From Pseudoscleropodium purum (Eukaryota > Streptophyta > Bryopsida > Hypnales > Brachytheciaceae): a stretch of DNA of 64,000 nt. Under the pieces are notes generated by a model, which saw only the letters and a list, made by a program, of their open reading frames with translations, was not told the origin of the DNA and made no database searches. Position numbers and translations under genes: made by a program. Location: NCBI GenBank assembly GCA_963969395.1, contig OZ017805.1, positions 7,130,001 to 7,194,000 on the forward strand. The letters run 5' to 3'. Shown piece by piece: positions 1-11,382 of the stretch. Numbering within the stretch: the first letter of the stretch is position 1; every line of letters starts with the position of its first letter.

Positions 1-1650
1 ATCATGTAAAAATGAAAAGGCTTCATGTGCTTGAAGCACTCTATTTTGTTAAATATTAGTCTATTCTATGTGTGAATGGCTATTCTATTAACAGTAATGA
101 TATATCCTTTAAAGATAAACAAGAGCCGCTCCACTATCAATCGTTCTTAGTAGAGGAATTTTGCTCTTTGCCACCTCTTTTTCTTCTTCTAAGGCTTTTT
201 GCTTTGCATACATTCTAAAAATATCTTCACACCAAGAAGGTCTTGGTTGTTCGCTTGCACTAAAGATGGAACCACTTGTTCCCATCTTGATTAGTTGATT
301 GAGTTTTTTTTGTCTCTTGCATTCACATCATAAAATGCCATTGCTAAAAAGAGACCTAGAACTTTGAAGAGGCAGGCTTGGTAGGGATCTATTTACAATG
401 CTTAAGGTGGAACTACTCAATACCACCATTTACCCAATTTTGCCACCTACAAATTCTTCCCATTTTTGTCGTCGGCCCATCTATTACCACAATCTTACTA
501 ATCCATTATCATGATGGCAATGCACTAGAGAGCGGACACATTAGCCCATGCTTCAACAAGGGTCTACTCCCAATTTTACATTTTAGCTTTGAAAAATCAC
601 AAAAAATTCAATTCTTGTCGGAATGTCATCATTCTTTGTGCAATTGACTTTTCTCAAACAATTCAATCTCTGAAAAATATGAGAGCTCGTAAACAACCTC
701 TCCAAAGTACCTAGATTGTAAATCTATATGGTCATAGGTAGTTCTACCTTTTATAACAATATGCAATTCTAGTTGATATTGAGTTGTTTGACCGCCTAAA
801 TTCTTGAAAAATTATTCATAAAAAAATAGATGTAGTAGTAGGCAAGGATCTATCTTCTATGGATAAAGAAGGGAAGGACCCAACCATGTTTGGAAGGCGC
901 GGACTTTGACTTGCACTGTATGTACCAAATGATACCTTTTTTTATGATCTCCTCTTGTGGAATTTGTTTTGGGGTCGTTGCTTTCAAGGTGAACTTCAAG
1001 CGCAGCCACTAAAGGACCTTCATCCTCGAGCCAAAGATCCTTAGCATGTACTTCATCATTCGCATAGAATTTCTTGTGTAGGGTATTCTCTATACACAGA
1101 ATTGACGATAAAAAATGCAGTCGACTAGACGTAGTAGCTACCTACTTCAAAGGGGACAACGAGCAAATAGGATTGCTAATCGATCCTCTACTAGGTGGAT
1201 TGTCTACAATGCCATCTTCCACATTCCCTTAGAGAAGTCGATGGCTACCCAAGCTACATATATGCCAAAGTAGAAAAAATAAGGCTTCAAATAAGAAGAA
1301 ACTCCCTTCGACAAGCAACTCCCACTGTCCGAGTCAAACCTCCTCATGAACGAGGCTCTGGTTAGACAATAAGCTCTTGGTCAATGGTTGTTTGCACTGA
1401 AAAAGTTAAAGGACGGATCCTCCAATCTAAATCAACCAAAGGAATATATAGCAGCCCACACATTTATCCTTGATCCGAAAATATTAGAATAATTGCAAAA
1501 GAATTGGTAGACATTATACTAGTGCAAAAGATAATGCAATATCTCCAAAACGAGACCGAAAGTTAAACTAAGAAAAAATTTCAACTTTATATCATTACAA
1601 AGGTATAAAATGTACATAATAGTCTTCACTTAAATATACTATACACAATC
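1..1650. other. AT-rich stretch without a supported gene
   Basis: No long reading frame, RNA gene or terminal repeat could be recognised here. Short open stretches occur on both strands but none shows convincing protein-like composition with splice sites. The segment lies downstream of the minus-strand relics that fill the rest of the first 10 kb and could hold further eroded exons. Confidence 0.4.
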
Positions 1651-1659
1651 TGTTTCCAT

Positions 1660-2190
1660 TATTGATTGTGGCGCAAAGAATTTATATTTTTCCTGTGGTG
1701 CTTGGGCTCAATCACTAAGTTCATCCCTAACAACACATAGCGTAATCCAAAATTTTTGGCTAATTCATTCATTTTGTCCGAAAGTTCGTTAATTCTATAT
1801 AAAAAAGCCAATATGGGGGATTTGTCAATTCAATTAGCCTCTACAAAATTGTGCAAGTGACCAAGTTGACACTCATCCTGAAGTTGCTTCAACTAAGGAG
1901 TTAGCCTCCTTATGAAGAACTTGTCTCCATGCTTGTAGCAACTCCATCTTTTTAGAAAAATGACATTCCCATTCTCATTGAAGATACTCTTCACCAAAAA
2001 GTTGTCAATGAAAAGAGTGTTGTCCTTATTAAAGGACTTGGGCTCTTTGAATCGAGGAACAGATGGTCGTTTAGCACTTTCAAAAATAGAGGCTTTAATG
2101 GACTCTCCTCATGCTTAATAAAATGCCCTATTGATATTTCCACCATCTTGCATTTGTCTTGTTCTAGAATGTCGAAATGGACGTCTTCTA
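1660..2190 (-). pseudogene. Decayed exon(s) of an unrecognised protein
   Basis: Read on the minus strand, about 2,190 to 2,060 gives a charged, protein-like stretch with segments such as EDVHFDILEQDKCKMVEI. After one frame change near 2,050 the reading continues to about 1,665 with NTLFIDNFLVKSIFNENGN and INELSDKMNELAKNFGLRY. At least two in-frame stops interrupt the second part. Amino-acid composition and length favour a former exon over chance, but no family was recognised. It has the same strand and decay style as the relics at 3-10 kb and may belong to the same gene. Confidence 0.4.
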
Positions 2191-3065
2191 TCCTAAAAAA
2201 GGAATTTTACTATGGATTCCATTATTTTCTTCAACATCAAGCTCTAAATGACGACATAATTAGTTGTCCTGCAAACCTTGTCTAGGAATTCACGAACGTA
2301 GAGACGAATGTATACAGTCTTATTTCCAATGAGAGTAGAAACTTTATTGTTGAATATATTATCTTGTGTTTTGTACAAGGGCCTCTTAGTAGTTGACCTA
2401 GTTGAGTACTCACAGAGTATACACCGTTCAAATCAAAGACAAGATTCAATCACTTTTGTCATGGTTGAATAATTACTAAAGGCATTTGCGGCGGTAGATT
2501 ATCTTTGTGGCCCCCCAATACTATCCGATCAAAACATAACACAAGAGAGATATAGAATGATACACTTATTGAAATACAAAATCAAGTGAGCCTTAAAACA
2601 ACAAAAAGTAATAAACTCCATTGATCAATTGCAAAACCTCTTCATTAAGTAATTGTTTGAGTGCCATTGGACAATGCACACTTCTAAGTTTTTCAAGCTA
2701 GGTACAAACATAGACAAAATCAATTCACTAGATATGAGTCAATTCAACATATGTCAAGTATATTTATTTCAAATATTGTTTGCTACATCTAGTAAAAAGT
2801 TTTTTGATCACTAACAAGTTTTGTACAAGTGCCATCTACAGTATTGATATCTACACTATACTATACAACATTGTCATCAACCAACGACTTCTCGATACCA
2901 TTGAATCAAAGACTTTCTACCCCCTCTTGTCAAGATGAATCGACATAAGAGTCTTTTAGTATAAAAATCAATGAGAGAATGGAAGCTAGAAAAAATATCA
3001 GCTACATAAGACATTTGACTCTCTCAAAAATAATTATAAGGGTTTGCAACTTTAGAAGAGTATAC
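2191..3065. other. Non-coding, nothing recognised
   Basis: AT-rich sequence between two minus-strand relic exons. It would be intron or spacer if those exons belong to one gene. No repeat or terminal structure was seen. Confidence 0.4.
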
Positions 3066-4334
3066 CTGATCAAACTCGATTCCTATGTTGTTGTCCTCCT
3101 CGTTCTCCCAATAACAGATTGCCTCGTCCTCATCATTCAAGGGATTCTCCATTTCCACCAAGTAGTTGTAGACTGGTGGTTGATTTGAAGGAGGGGCATC
3201 AATATCATCTATTTCTCCCATCTAAATCTCTAGGACTCCCTCCGGAACCGTCTCTTGTTGGACCACCTCCTTCACAACCTGCTCTGAGTTATCCTCACCT
3301 CAAGGATCACCCACAACACCTTGAGTGTCCTCTAGTGCATTAGAAGTGTATTGGATCTCAATTGGGAGATTAAATTGATTGTCATCAACTAGAACAATTT
3401 TTTCTAGATTTTGCACTTAGAGAGGAAGATGAGCTCTTTCAACTAGAGATTGGAGCTCTATCATTAAGTTATCTTTGAGTCAAAGATCACCTTGGCAAGT
3501 AGAAGTTGTGGATTGCTAGACATTACTAGTTCCTTCTCGTCATGCTGAAACAACCTTCTCTGCTTACTTGTTTTTTAGAAGTATTCTCTTGAGTTCGATC
3601 ATCTCCAACTCAAAAGTCTTTACCTTTTTTTTATCCCTCCTAGTCTCTTGCATTTGCATGACCTTCTCCTTATTTCTTTCTTTCTGGAATTCTATATTCA
3701 CCTTCATTGGAAAAAGTGGTATATTGGCTAGTCCAAAAAAACCCAATCTTGAAGTGTTATTAGGATGAGACTCCATGGAATGCTCTCTTGGTTGGAAAAC
3801 ATTTGCCAAACCCGATGGCTCTAGCTTCGACTCACCATAATCAAAGTCATTTGAATCAAAGTAAAAATCCGAATTGTCATTGAGATTGATACAAACACCT
3901 CTAGAGTCTTTCTCAAGTTCCTTTTCCTTCTGTCTTATATAGGCATCTTGATTAGATTGCAAATGTTTTCTAAGGATTGTTGCATGTCCATGATCAACTA
4001 CTTGGAAATCCTTTGCACCAACCTCTAGATGAGCATTTTGGACAAATTCTTTGTTCGTCCCAAATTCGTTGATGCTAAGGTTGTTACCCTCCTATTCACC
4101 AACAACATCCCCTTCACCTCTTTCCGCACCTATATTCTCTTCTTCTGACGATGTAGATTTGAAGTTCAATTTTAGAGTTCTAAGTAGTCACAATCAAATG
4201 TACTTTGCAAGATAAGGCAAGTTGTCATGCAAAAAATTGTTCAAATTAGTCCTCTCAAAATGCTTCATTACTTTATCTTGGTACTTCCCCATCAAATGTC
4301 TATCTTCAATCGTGTAGCAATAGAGGCCATGCAA
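3066..4334 (-). pseudogene. 1,269-nt relic exon with about ten in-frame stops and no frameshift
   Basis: On the minus strand an acceptor (TTTTGTAG) precedes base 4334 and a donor (CAG|GTATAC) follows base 3066. The 1,269 nt between them are exactly 423 codons in one phase. The reading is protein-like throughout: an N-terminal part with DRHLMGKYQDKVMKHFERTN, then an acidic low-complexity segment (SSEEE, DNSDFYFDSNDFDYGES), a basic coiled-coil-like segment (about 3,560-3,700, NKEKVMQMQETRRDKKKVKT) and an acidic end (NDEDEAICYWENEEDNN). About ten stop codons of all three types occur in frame, yet no indel breaks the frame. The family is not recognised; acidic and basic low-complexity plus coiled coil would fit a nuclear or structural protein, but that is inference. 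Confidence 0.55.
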
Positions 4335-4439
4335 CTACAAAATAACATTGTTGGTCAATAAAAATTTTACAAAGTAAAACAACCACATGTTTAAAAAGTT
4401 GTCTTATCCTTTATTTGAAGCAAAAATATAATGAATTAT

Positions 4440-5810
4440 TACAAGAAAAAATAATAATTTGTATATGTTCTATAAAATCTCACACTATTTAGAGAGCAAC
4501 AAAGTCAAAAATATAAAAATGCTTATCTTTGACTTGAAGATAAACAACACACTTATCTTCGATTTGAAGATAAAATATAGAAGAAACAGGAAAATTACCT
4601 TTGCAGCTAGTATGAATTTTGATCCAACATAGATGCTATGACATTTTCTCCCTAAATAGCAAAACTCTAAAGTAGATCAATATAAAACTCCATTCTAAAC
4701 TTGCTCTAATGCATTTTATATTTGGCCTTATTATTCTTCTAAGACTTAGTGTAGTAAGGAGTCTTTGATGTCAAATACTCCTTGAAACCCTCCAACCCTT
4801 TACCAATGTTGTCTTGTTCTTTTTTTAAAGAAAAAGATTAACGTGATTAGCACTATAGTTGTTTGGTTGGTCAAGCTGTCTAGTCGTTCAACCTTGTAAG
4901 GAATGTAGGGCAACTATTTGATGACAAACAACTTCATGTATTTTGTTGGGAAAGTTGTTGTTGTCTCATTGTTGAATTAGTTTCCAACTATCCACACTTA
5001 TGAATTTTGGGTGAATATCATTGGCCTCGTATGATTGATCAAGAAAGCAAGAAGAGGATTTGTTAGGGACTTATCACCGGATCTTGGGACTGGCCTTCGA
5101 AATTGCCGAAAATCTAAAATAGCAAGGGGGAGTGTCTAACCCTAGTATGTCTAGATGTGGCTCATACTCCATACTTGAGGAAAGCATTGGTGCCCTCAAA
5201 TATACATCTCCCCCAAATTCCTCTCTACTTGGTTCTTCATCTTTAAGAACCACTTCAATATAGAGTAGAGCACCAAAAATTGTTTGTATTAAAAGTATAT
5301 CACTATCCTTGTCTTTGCCTCATTCATTAGGTGCTTCACAAAGAAGGAGTTTGGCATTGCGGTTAAGAGAAAATCCCAAGTTGCTAAGGTAGATAGGTTG
5401 TTGGTTTACCATTTTTTCCAAACTTTGTCGTCGACGTCCCTTCTATTGTTCTTGAGATTGAAAGACAAATTGATATCTAAAAAATCCTCAATTATAACCT
5501 TGTTGTGCTTCTTGTACTCCACCTAGTTGGTTGCAGACATGTTGTCTTTGACTAAGTACTTTAATCTATAAACAAAGACTTTGGGGTACTCCCAAGTGTG
5601 GCCATAGTCATACTAAGAAGGTAATGGATGTAATCCTTCAGATTTTTGTCTATCAAATGGCCCATATGCTTGAAGAACTCTCTCTTTAGTAAGAAATTCT
5701 TCAAATTAAATCCTTTTGCTACCTTAAATGGTAGCAACATGCAAGGATCCATGAGAGAGCTTGTCATATAACAATCTAGAAATTCCTCCCATAACTTATA
5801 CACCACATTG
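4440..5810 (-). pseudogene. Decayed exons upstream of the 3.1-4.3 kb relic
   Basis: The minus strand at 5,806-5,590 reads as a compact protein segment (LWEEFLDCYMTSSLMDPCML, FNLKNFLLKREFFKHMGHLI). After a one-base frame change near 5,575 it continues to about 5,100 with KHNKVIIEDFLDINLSFN and FFVKHLMNEAKTRIVIYF, interrupted by several stops. Further downstream (about 4,610-4,490) are short fragments. Same strand and order as the exon at 3,066-4,334, so this is probably the same gene, upstream part. No family recognised. Confidence 0.4.
4523..4573. repeat. Two copies of a 21-bp imperfect palindrome
   Basis: 4523-4543 and 4553-4573 are near-identical imperfect palindromes of the form TTATCYTYGAYTTGAAGATAA, 30 bp apart. 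Related copies lie at 5980-6000 and 24227-24247. Their function is unknown. Confidence 0.6.
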
Positions 5811-5979
5811 GCTAAGATAAATATTCAAATTTTGTTAATCAAATTTGATGCATTCTTAACTATACTACCTTCTTTCTCCAAGTTTATGCTTTCAAAATGA
5901 ATCAAGACATCATCTATAAATTTTTGAACTCAATATCAAATGTGGACATGAATATTAGAAATATGACATATATATAAAT

Positions 5980-6000
5980 TTATCCTTGACTCAAAGATAA
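5980..6000. repeat. 21-bp palindrome, third copy
   Basis: TTATCCTTGACTCAAAGATAA is related to the pair at 4,523-4,573 and to the copy at 24,227. It lies in AT-rich spacer between minus-strand relics. Confidence 0.55.
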
Positions 6001-6332
6001 ATATTCATAAATTTATCCTCAACTCCAAGGGTGCTATTTTGTAAGCTTTGGAGCATGAGCCCAAGAGCCTACGAGCCTCAAATTTTGGGAGAATTTTTTT
6101 GGAAATTTTTAGATGTTGACCTAAGATCGTGCATTATAAAATATTATAATTTTACAGTTTCAAAACATACAAAGTAAAGTACTATAAGGGTTTAGAGCAC
6201 AAACTACGATAAAAAGCACCATAGACTAGAAAAGAACGATAACATACCATGCAAAAAAAAGACATTATAACTATATAGATAAGTATACAAAAATACAATA
6301 GATAGATAAATATATTGGAAATATCCTTGGAC

Positions 6333-7980
6333 TTAGGTATTGCTCAAAGATTGAAATGTAGAGCTCTCATCACTATCTAAAGACTCATCGCCAGAATCTT
6401 TAGTGGAATCATCTACAAAAACTAGAACCCATGGATCTATTGTTCGTGTTTTAGAATGTGGTTTCGAGTCATGAGTCTTGGGCTGCTTGGCTATTGCTTC
6501 AACATACACTAGCAACTAAAATTTTTTAGGGGGACTAAGGAAGTAAGTTGGATTTGCAAAGAATGGTTAACGTGACAACACCTTCATTTTTGTGCCTTGT
6601 CTACAAAAGAACAAAAAATGAATATGAGAACAAATTACAAAAAGCAACCATATAGTCGTAATTCAAAAGTATAGGGATTAAATTATTTACTAAATAATAA
6701 TATTTTTGTCACATGTTGGACCAACACCACTTCCTCATTCCAATCAACAAAGGCAACTTTAGAAGTTTGTGATGTAGGCTCTAGAATTGCAATGGGTTAG
6801 TTAAACGAAGCAAGGAGGGCCTCAAAATTAAGCTTATCTTCCTCTAACACCATTATATGCCACCTTGTAGCCCAACACGTGTAAATGCTAGCACCTGTAG
6901 AGATAGATAGATGCCAAAGCAAAAATTAAGAGAATTACTTGGAATATACCTAATGAGAATCAACAACTATAGGATGAATAAAAAATCACAAAACTAACCT
7001 GTAGACGATGTTACTAGACAAGGCAGTTGCTTCAATGAGCATTTGTATGAAGGGATGAGCCTTCTTTTGTGGCCTACGCCAAAGAATATTGCCATTCATG
7101 GTCTGATCCTCCTTGTTGTAAAAATTTTGCACAAGGTCATCTTCGGCCACATCTATGTCTACTACTGCAGGCACTAGGACGTGCTGGAATGTAAATCAAG
7201 AGGTGGATGGGCCAATAAAAGCCTTCACATATAGTGACATTTTAAATTGTTGTGTCTACACAAAGTTTGAAATTAGTATCCAATTCAGAAATATACTTAG
7301 TTCAACTTGAACATAAAGTCAATTCAAAAGATTGACAACTAGTCATAGAAGAGGGCTCACCGTTCTAGAAGGGGCCATGGGCAATGTCAAATGCAATCTA
7401 TTTGTGCCCCAATACTCCTTCTTGGATTTAAACCCATATGATTTGCAAAATCCCAAGAGATAGTACTTGATGTCTTGGTTGAAAGGATAGATCACAAGAA
7501 AAGCACGAACGTTGTGCAGATAGTTCTCCGCAAAGTCAAAAATGGCTTGCAAATTGTCTTCCGAGAATTGGATCTACTCTGGAATCGACATTATTATAAT
7601 GGAAATGATAAGGACTGGTAAACCTTCCAAAACATGAACAATTATCAAATCCATAGTTGCTTCATTTGTAACCACTCCATTAAAAAAACATTTTTTGTTT
7701 GAGGCATGTTGCATACATGTAAGAGTGTCAAGAACTATAAGCTTTAGTAAAACATACAATTGCAATGGCATGATGGAGTGAAAAGGTACATAAGTTTAGG
7801 AAACATATTAACAAGTTTGCAAAGATAAACAAATTTATCCAAAATTGCATGAAGTACCTTTTCTAGAAAAGTGATCACGTCTTTAAGCGCTTGTAGGATG
7901 GGACCTTTCTCTGATCCAACCAAATTAGAGACAAAAACATTCAAGATACATTAGTCAACATCAACCACCATACTAAAGTT
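6333..7980 (-). pseudogene. Methyltransferase-like gene relic, several exons
   Basis: Minus-strand exons in order: about 7,970-7,574; 7,552-7,361 (donor GTGAGC; contains SYGFKSKKEYWGTNRLHLTL); 7,181-7,003 (acceptor CCAG, donor GTTAGT; contains KAHPFIQMLIEATALSSNIV); 6,894 to about 6,700 (acceptor ACAG; contains HIMVLEEDKLNFEALLASF); and an acidic last exon 6,516-6,333. The order 'NRLHLT', then 'P-FIQMLIEAT', then 'LEEDKLNFEALL' resembles the C-terminal half of N4/N6 DNA methyltransferases (P-x-x-LI-x-x-T before the SAM-binding strand, then an acidic strand end). The upstream exon reads DLIIVHVLEGLP where such enzymes have a D/N-P-P-Y/F motif; here the motif is absent or mutated. Stops and at least one phase mismatch show it is inactive. 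The family assignment is inferred from motif order only. Confidence 0.35.
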
Positions 7981-8079
7981 TGGAAGCTGAGAAGGTAAGC
8001 CATGCAACAAATGTGACCAAGTGAGCAACAAGCTTGAAGAAGATTCCTTCATGGCTCCATCACTAGTTGCTTGATCCAC

Positions 8080-8340
8080 CAACAGAGTTTCTACTTTTCT
8101 CTTCTTCCCTGTCTGCTTGCCTTGGGCATTAGTCTTTGTTTTCTTTGCTCTCCATTCTCTCTTCTTGACTTTGTTTTCTTTAAGCTTCTTTTTAGCGATT
8201 TCCCACTTTTTTTTTTGTCGGCTAACTTTCGCTTCTTCAAGGCCTTCTCCCAGGCTTCATCCTCAAGGCCCACAAACTGGGATAACTCCCCCTCCACGAT
8301 CGGACTCTCTTTAATGCTTTATAAAAGAGCTTCTTCTTAG
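8080..8340 (-). pseudogene. Lysine/arginine-rich relic exon
   Basis: The minus-strand reading 8,297-8,091 is strongly basic (LKKRKLADKKKSGKSLKRSL and similar), like a nuclear-localisation or nucleic-acid-binding tail. The complementary open frames on the plus strand are low-complexity Phe/Leu/Ser and are taken as shadows. It lies between the methyltransferase-like relic and the exons at 9-10 kb on the same strand, so it may be part of the same gene. No family recognised. Confidence 0.35.
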
Positions 8341-9269
8341 GGCGGTATAAATCTGCCACTACATTCTAAGTACTAGGTGCCAGCTTGAAGATGACTATTG
8401 GACCAATTTCTATCTTGAGCAAGTGAGAACGTAAAGGCATCAAAAGTGTGATCAAGGCCAGGTGTTGAGAAAAGGTGGTAATCAACCTTTGAAATGGCCT
8501 TCTTTGTGTACAGCTCAAATTTGAAATACCTAGTCAAAAACTAATTTCTACATTAGAGTGCACCATTGACATCTTCCATGTGAAGTACAAGAAGTCATTG
8601 AATGAAAAAGAATGTAGCACCCATGAATCTCAAAAAATTAAAAACAATTTTAAACCTATAAATGGTCTTCCTCACAACAAGGGCTGAGTTCTTGAAGTCC
8701 TTGAAGGAATCTAAATTTTTAAAAGAGTCAACACCCTTAAAGGCTCTAGCATATGCATGGTCCTAAAATTTCATCCACCATCCTTCAACATAGTCAAGAA
8801 GTATCATTGATTTTGTAGGCACCTCTATATTTACTTGAATGTTGTAGACCTTCATGATACTATCATATAACTCTAGGGCAAAATCCTCTATCTGTTAAAT
8901 GAGGTAAAGAAGAAAAAAAATTAGAAGTATGAAACAATATACGAATTTCTAGAAGCTTGGTTATCTAATATATGAACAAAACTCACCACAATATACCCAA
9001 TGACTTTTGTAAGGAAGCTTGTTATTTTATCATCATTTGCTAGATTTGGTGGAATGCAACGTGCCTCATGAGTAGGGGCGGATGAGTTAATCCACTTAAG
9101 TCACATTACTTTGTATCTTGGATCAATATTGGAAGTTACAATGGATTAGAGCTTATCCAAGGTCAATTCCTAGATAGCATATAAGCTCTAATGTTGTTCA
9201 TTCTATCATGACACAAATGCAAATCAATATGCTAAACAGAAAAGTAACCACAAGAAATCAAAAGAACTT

Positions 9270-9570
9270 AAAGACTGTAAACCATTTACCTCTCGAAGCC
9301 ACTCATCCTCTAGAACCAAATTGGCCACAACTTGAATCTTGTAAAGTTTCTGGCAAAGCAATCTTGTTTAATTACAACTTTTGTTGTACTGTACTTTACA
9401 TTGTAGAAACAATACCATTTTGAATGACCTTTTGCATTGGAGTGTCCTTGTGGTATTTGTGGATAGAAGCATCTACTACAACCAAGATTTCTTGCTAGAA
9501 AAGGCCATTAAAAATATAAATCTGAAGGATTTCATTGGTTGCGATACCATATGGTCACCAACTATTGAGA
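9270..9570 (-). pseudogene. Degraded exon(s) following the 190-nt exon
   Basis: Minus-strand reading around 9,330-9,280 includes QKLYKIQVVANLVLED, which aligns with QKLGKLIVVANP near 62,310 on the plus strand. Together with the homologous exon at 9,620-9,809 this marks the next exon of the paralogous gene pair. The rest of the exon is eroded by stops. Confidence 0.4.
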
Positions 9571-9619
9571 CTTAGAACAACAAACAATTAAAAGGAATAA
9601 GAGTCAAATAGGAGTGTAC

Positions 9620-9809
9620 TTGGAAAATGAATGATGTAAACACCTCTATAGGCATGCTATACCATGCTTTTCTAACATTTTGGATACATGCCTTTTTATC
9701 CTTAGCGCTTAAAAGTTTAGTATACTTTTCTATTGGCATCATGCCATACTTGCAAATACGATACAATTTATAGACGAGATTGATTTTGACATGTGAGTTT
9801 CCGATGTGC
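9620..9809 (-). pseudogene. 190-nt exon, paralogue of 61875-62064
   Basis: The acceptor CATTAG precedes 9,809 and the donor GTACAC follows 9,620 (minus strand). The encoded segment contains NLVYKLYRICKYGMMPIEKY and WYSMPIEVFTSFIFQ. The plus-strand exon at 61,875-62,064 is also 190 nt, begins and ends at the same residues and reads NLVHTLYCIQKYGILPLDKF and WYPMSMEVFTSFIFQ. Identical exon length and aligned splice sites show that these are two copies of one gene family in opposite orientation. The function is unknown. Confidence 0.65.
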
Positions 9810-9959
9810 CTAATGATAAGGGCAACCACATATGGTTAATGTCAAATGATAAAGGTATAAGCCAATAATAAAGTTGCAAAATGATTGGTAGGAACTCACT
9901 AACTAATATCATACATGACATGTATGGTCACACCAAGTCTTCTTTTGGTGTCTAGTAGT

Positions 9960-10340
9960 ATAGTATCAACACAGATGTGCCACTTTGGGTGAGTACTGTG
10001 AAGTTGTTTAATATGTCGCATCCATGCAATACGATGATGGTTGCCATTGTAGATAAAAAAAACTTGGCGTCTACCAAGTGCTTGAGCTTAAGTTGATTGA
10101 CAAGGAAAGAATTATATTTGTTGTTGATAGCATTCTAAAGAAGGCCACAATCCTCCTTCTTGGTCTCAAAAAATACACCAGTCTTGCCTTCCTCGTTCAA
10201 AACTAAGACATAGAATACTCAAGCTTCGTTATTATAGTTGTGGATAAAATTTGTCTCTAGCTGCACCAAATTACACTCCAAAGTAGGCCTTACCATAGGC
10301 ATCAAAACTATACAACATAGAGGAATATTCATCCTAGATA
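9960..10340 (-). pseudogene. Upstream exon of the same paralogous relic
   Basis: Minus-strand reading about 10,340-10,000 contains VFYVLVLNEEGKTGVFFE and, further on, HLVDAKFF...TMATIIVLHGC. The plus-strand relic at 60.9-61.5 kb has VFYVLVTNKKGKIEQVSN and FKALNFFCGMVTIGCWHG at the corresponding places. An in-frame stop precedes VFYVLV here. Upstream of about 10.37 kb the sequence changes to CCGGAT-rich retroelement-like DNA, which may have truncated the gene. Confidence 0.5.
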
Positions 10341-10369
10341 GATGGTGTTGTCGGAGCATGGAAACTCAA

Positions 10370-11380
10370 ACCAGAAAAAATTAGGCTAGAATAAGGTTAG
10401 ATAGACTTGCAATTTTTATTTTTTTTGGTAACTCCTAGAGATTTTCGCAATACTACGATTATGATAGAAATAATAAGTTTCTGGATTGCTAAAATCGGTA
10501 GTAACATTACGGAAACAAATTTGATACGGATCTGAGATTCGGAAAAGTACCGGATTCTTAAAATCAACATCCTAGACTTCTAGTCTAGGAAACTAGGAGA
10601 TCGTTAGGGAAACGGTTTTCTACTTGTTCTCCATCGAAAACTATCGACCATATGTCAGGTACTTAAATCCACCACCTCTTGTCTTTCTCTCCCTTTCTAC
10701 TTGCTAAACTTTGTGAATGTATAGTTGAGAGAAAGAGTGGTGAGTTAGCGACCGAGATAGAAAGAGGATGGAAAGATTAGTACCATTTGTATTGGATAAA
10801 ATTATTGATTGTCGGTGGGTCATGGTAGCAGTTGGCGATGTGGCTGCATGAAAGACTAGGGTTGTAGCCTAGATGGTTTGTCCAGTTATCCCTTCTAATC
10901 TGGCTTACCAAGCTCAATGAGAAGATGACCTCATGTGTATTGGATGTGTTGGATTGTTAGATAGGCCGTAGAGCATGAAGAACAAGGAGATGATCCAAGA
11001 ACTCATTTACGGAGTTCCGAACCAGTACGAGTTAACAGTGAAAGGTCAATTCGTAGCTTGGACAGAAGACATCTAGGCAGATGTCTATTTTTTTTTTAAA
11101 ATGAACTCGAACTAGCCGGAAGAGCGGATAAGTACTTAGTCGGAAAGTTCCAAAATCAGGCCCATTCAAAGGAGGGTTTTGCCATTAGTGACTGTAAAAA
11201 CAAGAGGCATAGATGGGTACTGAATTTTCTAATTCCGATCTTGTATCCGAAAAAACCTACCTAGGTTACAATGATGGTGGTTAATACCATTTTTAAGGTT
11301 TTCAAGGACCGGATTGTCCATTGGGGGAGAATGATTCAAGGAGTAGTGGGCAAAATGGTAGAACATGTAGGTCGGGCAAA
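10370..11380. other. CCGGAT-rich, probable retroelement non-coding region
   Basis: Composition shifts here to frequent CGGA/CCGGAT words, as also seen at 13-16.7 kb and 39.2-40.8 kb. The stretch precedes a plus-strand relic ORF, so a 5' LTR or leader is plausible. I could not find paired LTR ends, a primer-binding site or target duplications. Confidence 0.3.
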
Positions 11381-11382
11381 GC

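Noticed and set aside
3066..4334. Stops rescued by U-to-C RNA editing or a reassigned genetic code
   Set aside because: U-to-C editing is known from organelle transcripts of some seed-free plants, and these are not recognisable organelle genes. The transposase reads normally with standard stops at its end. Mutational decay is simpler.
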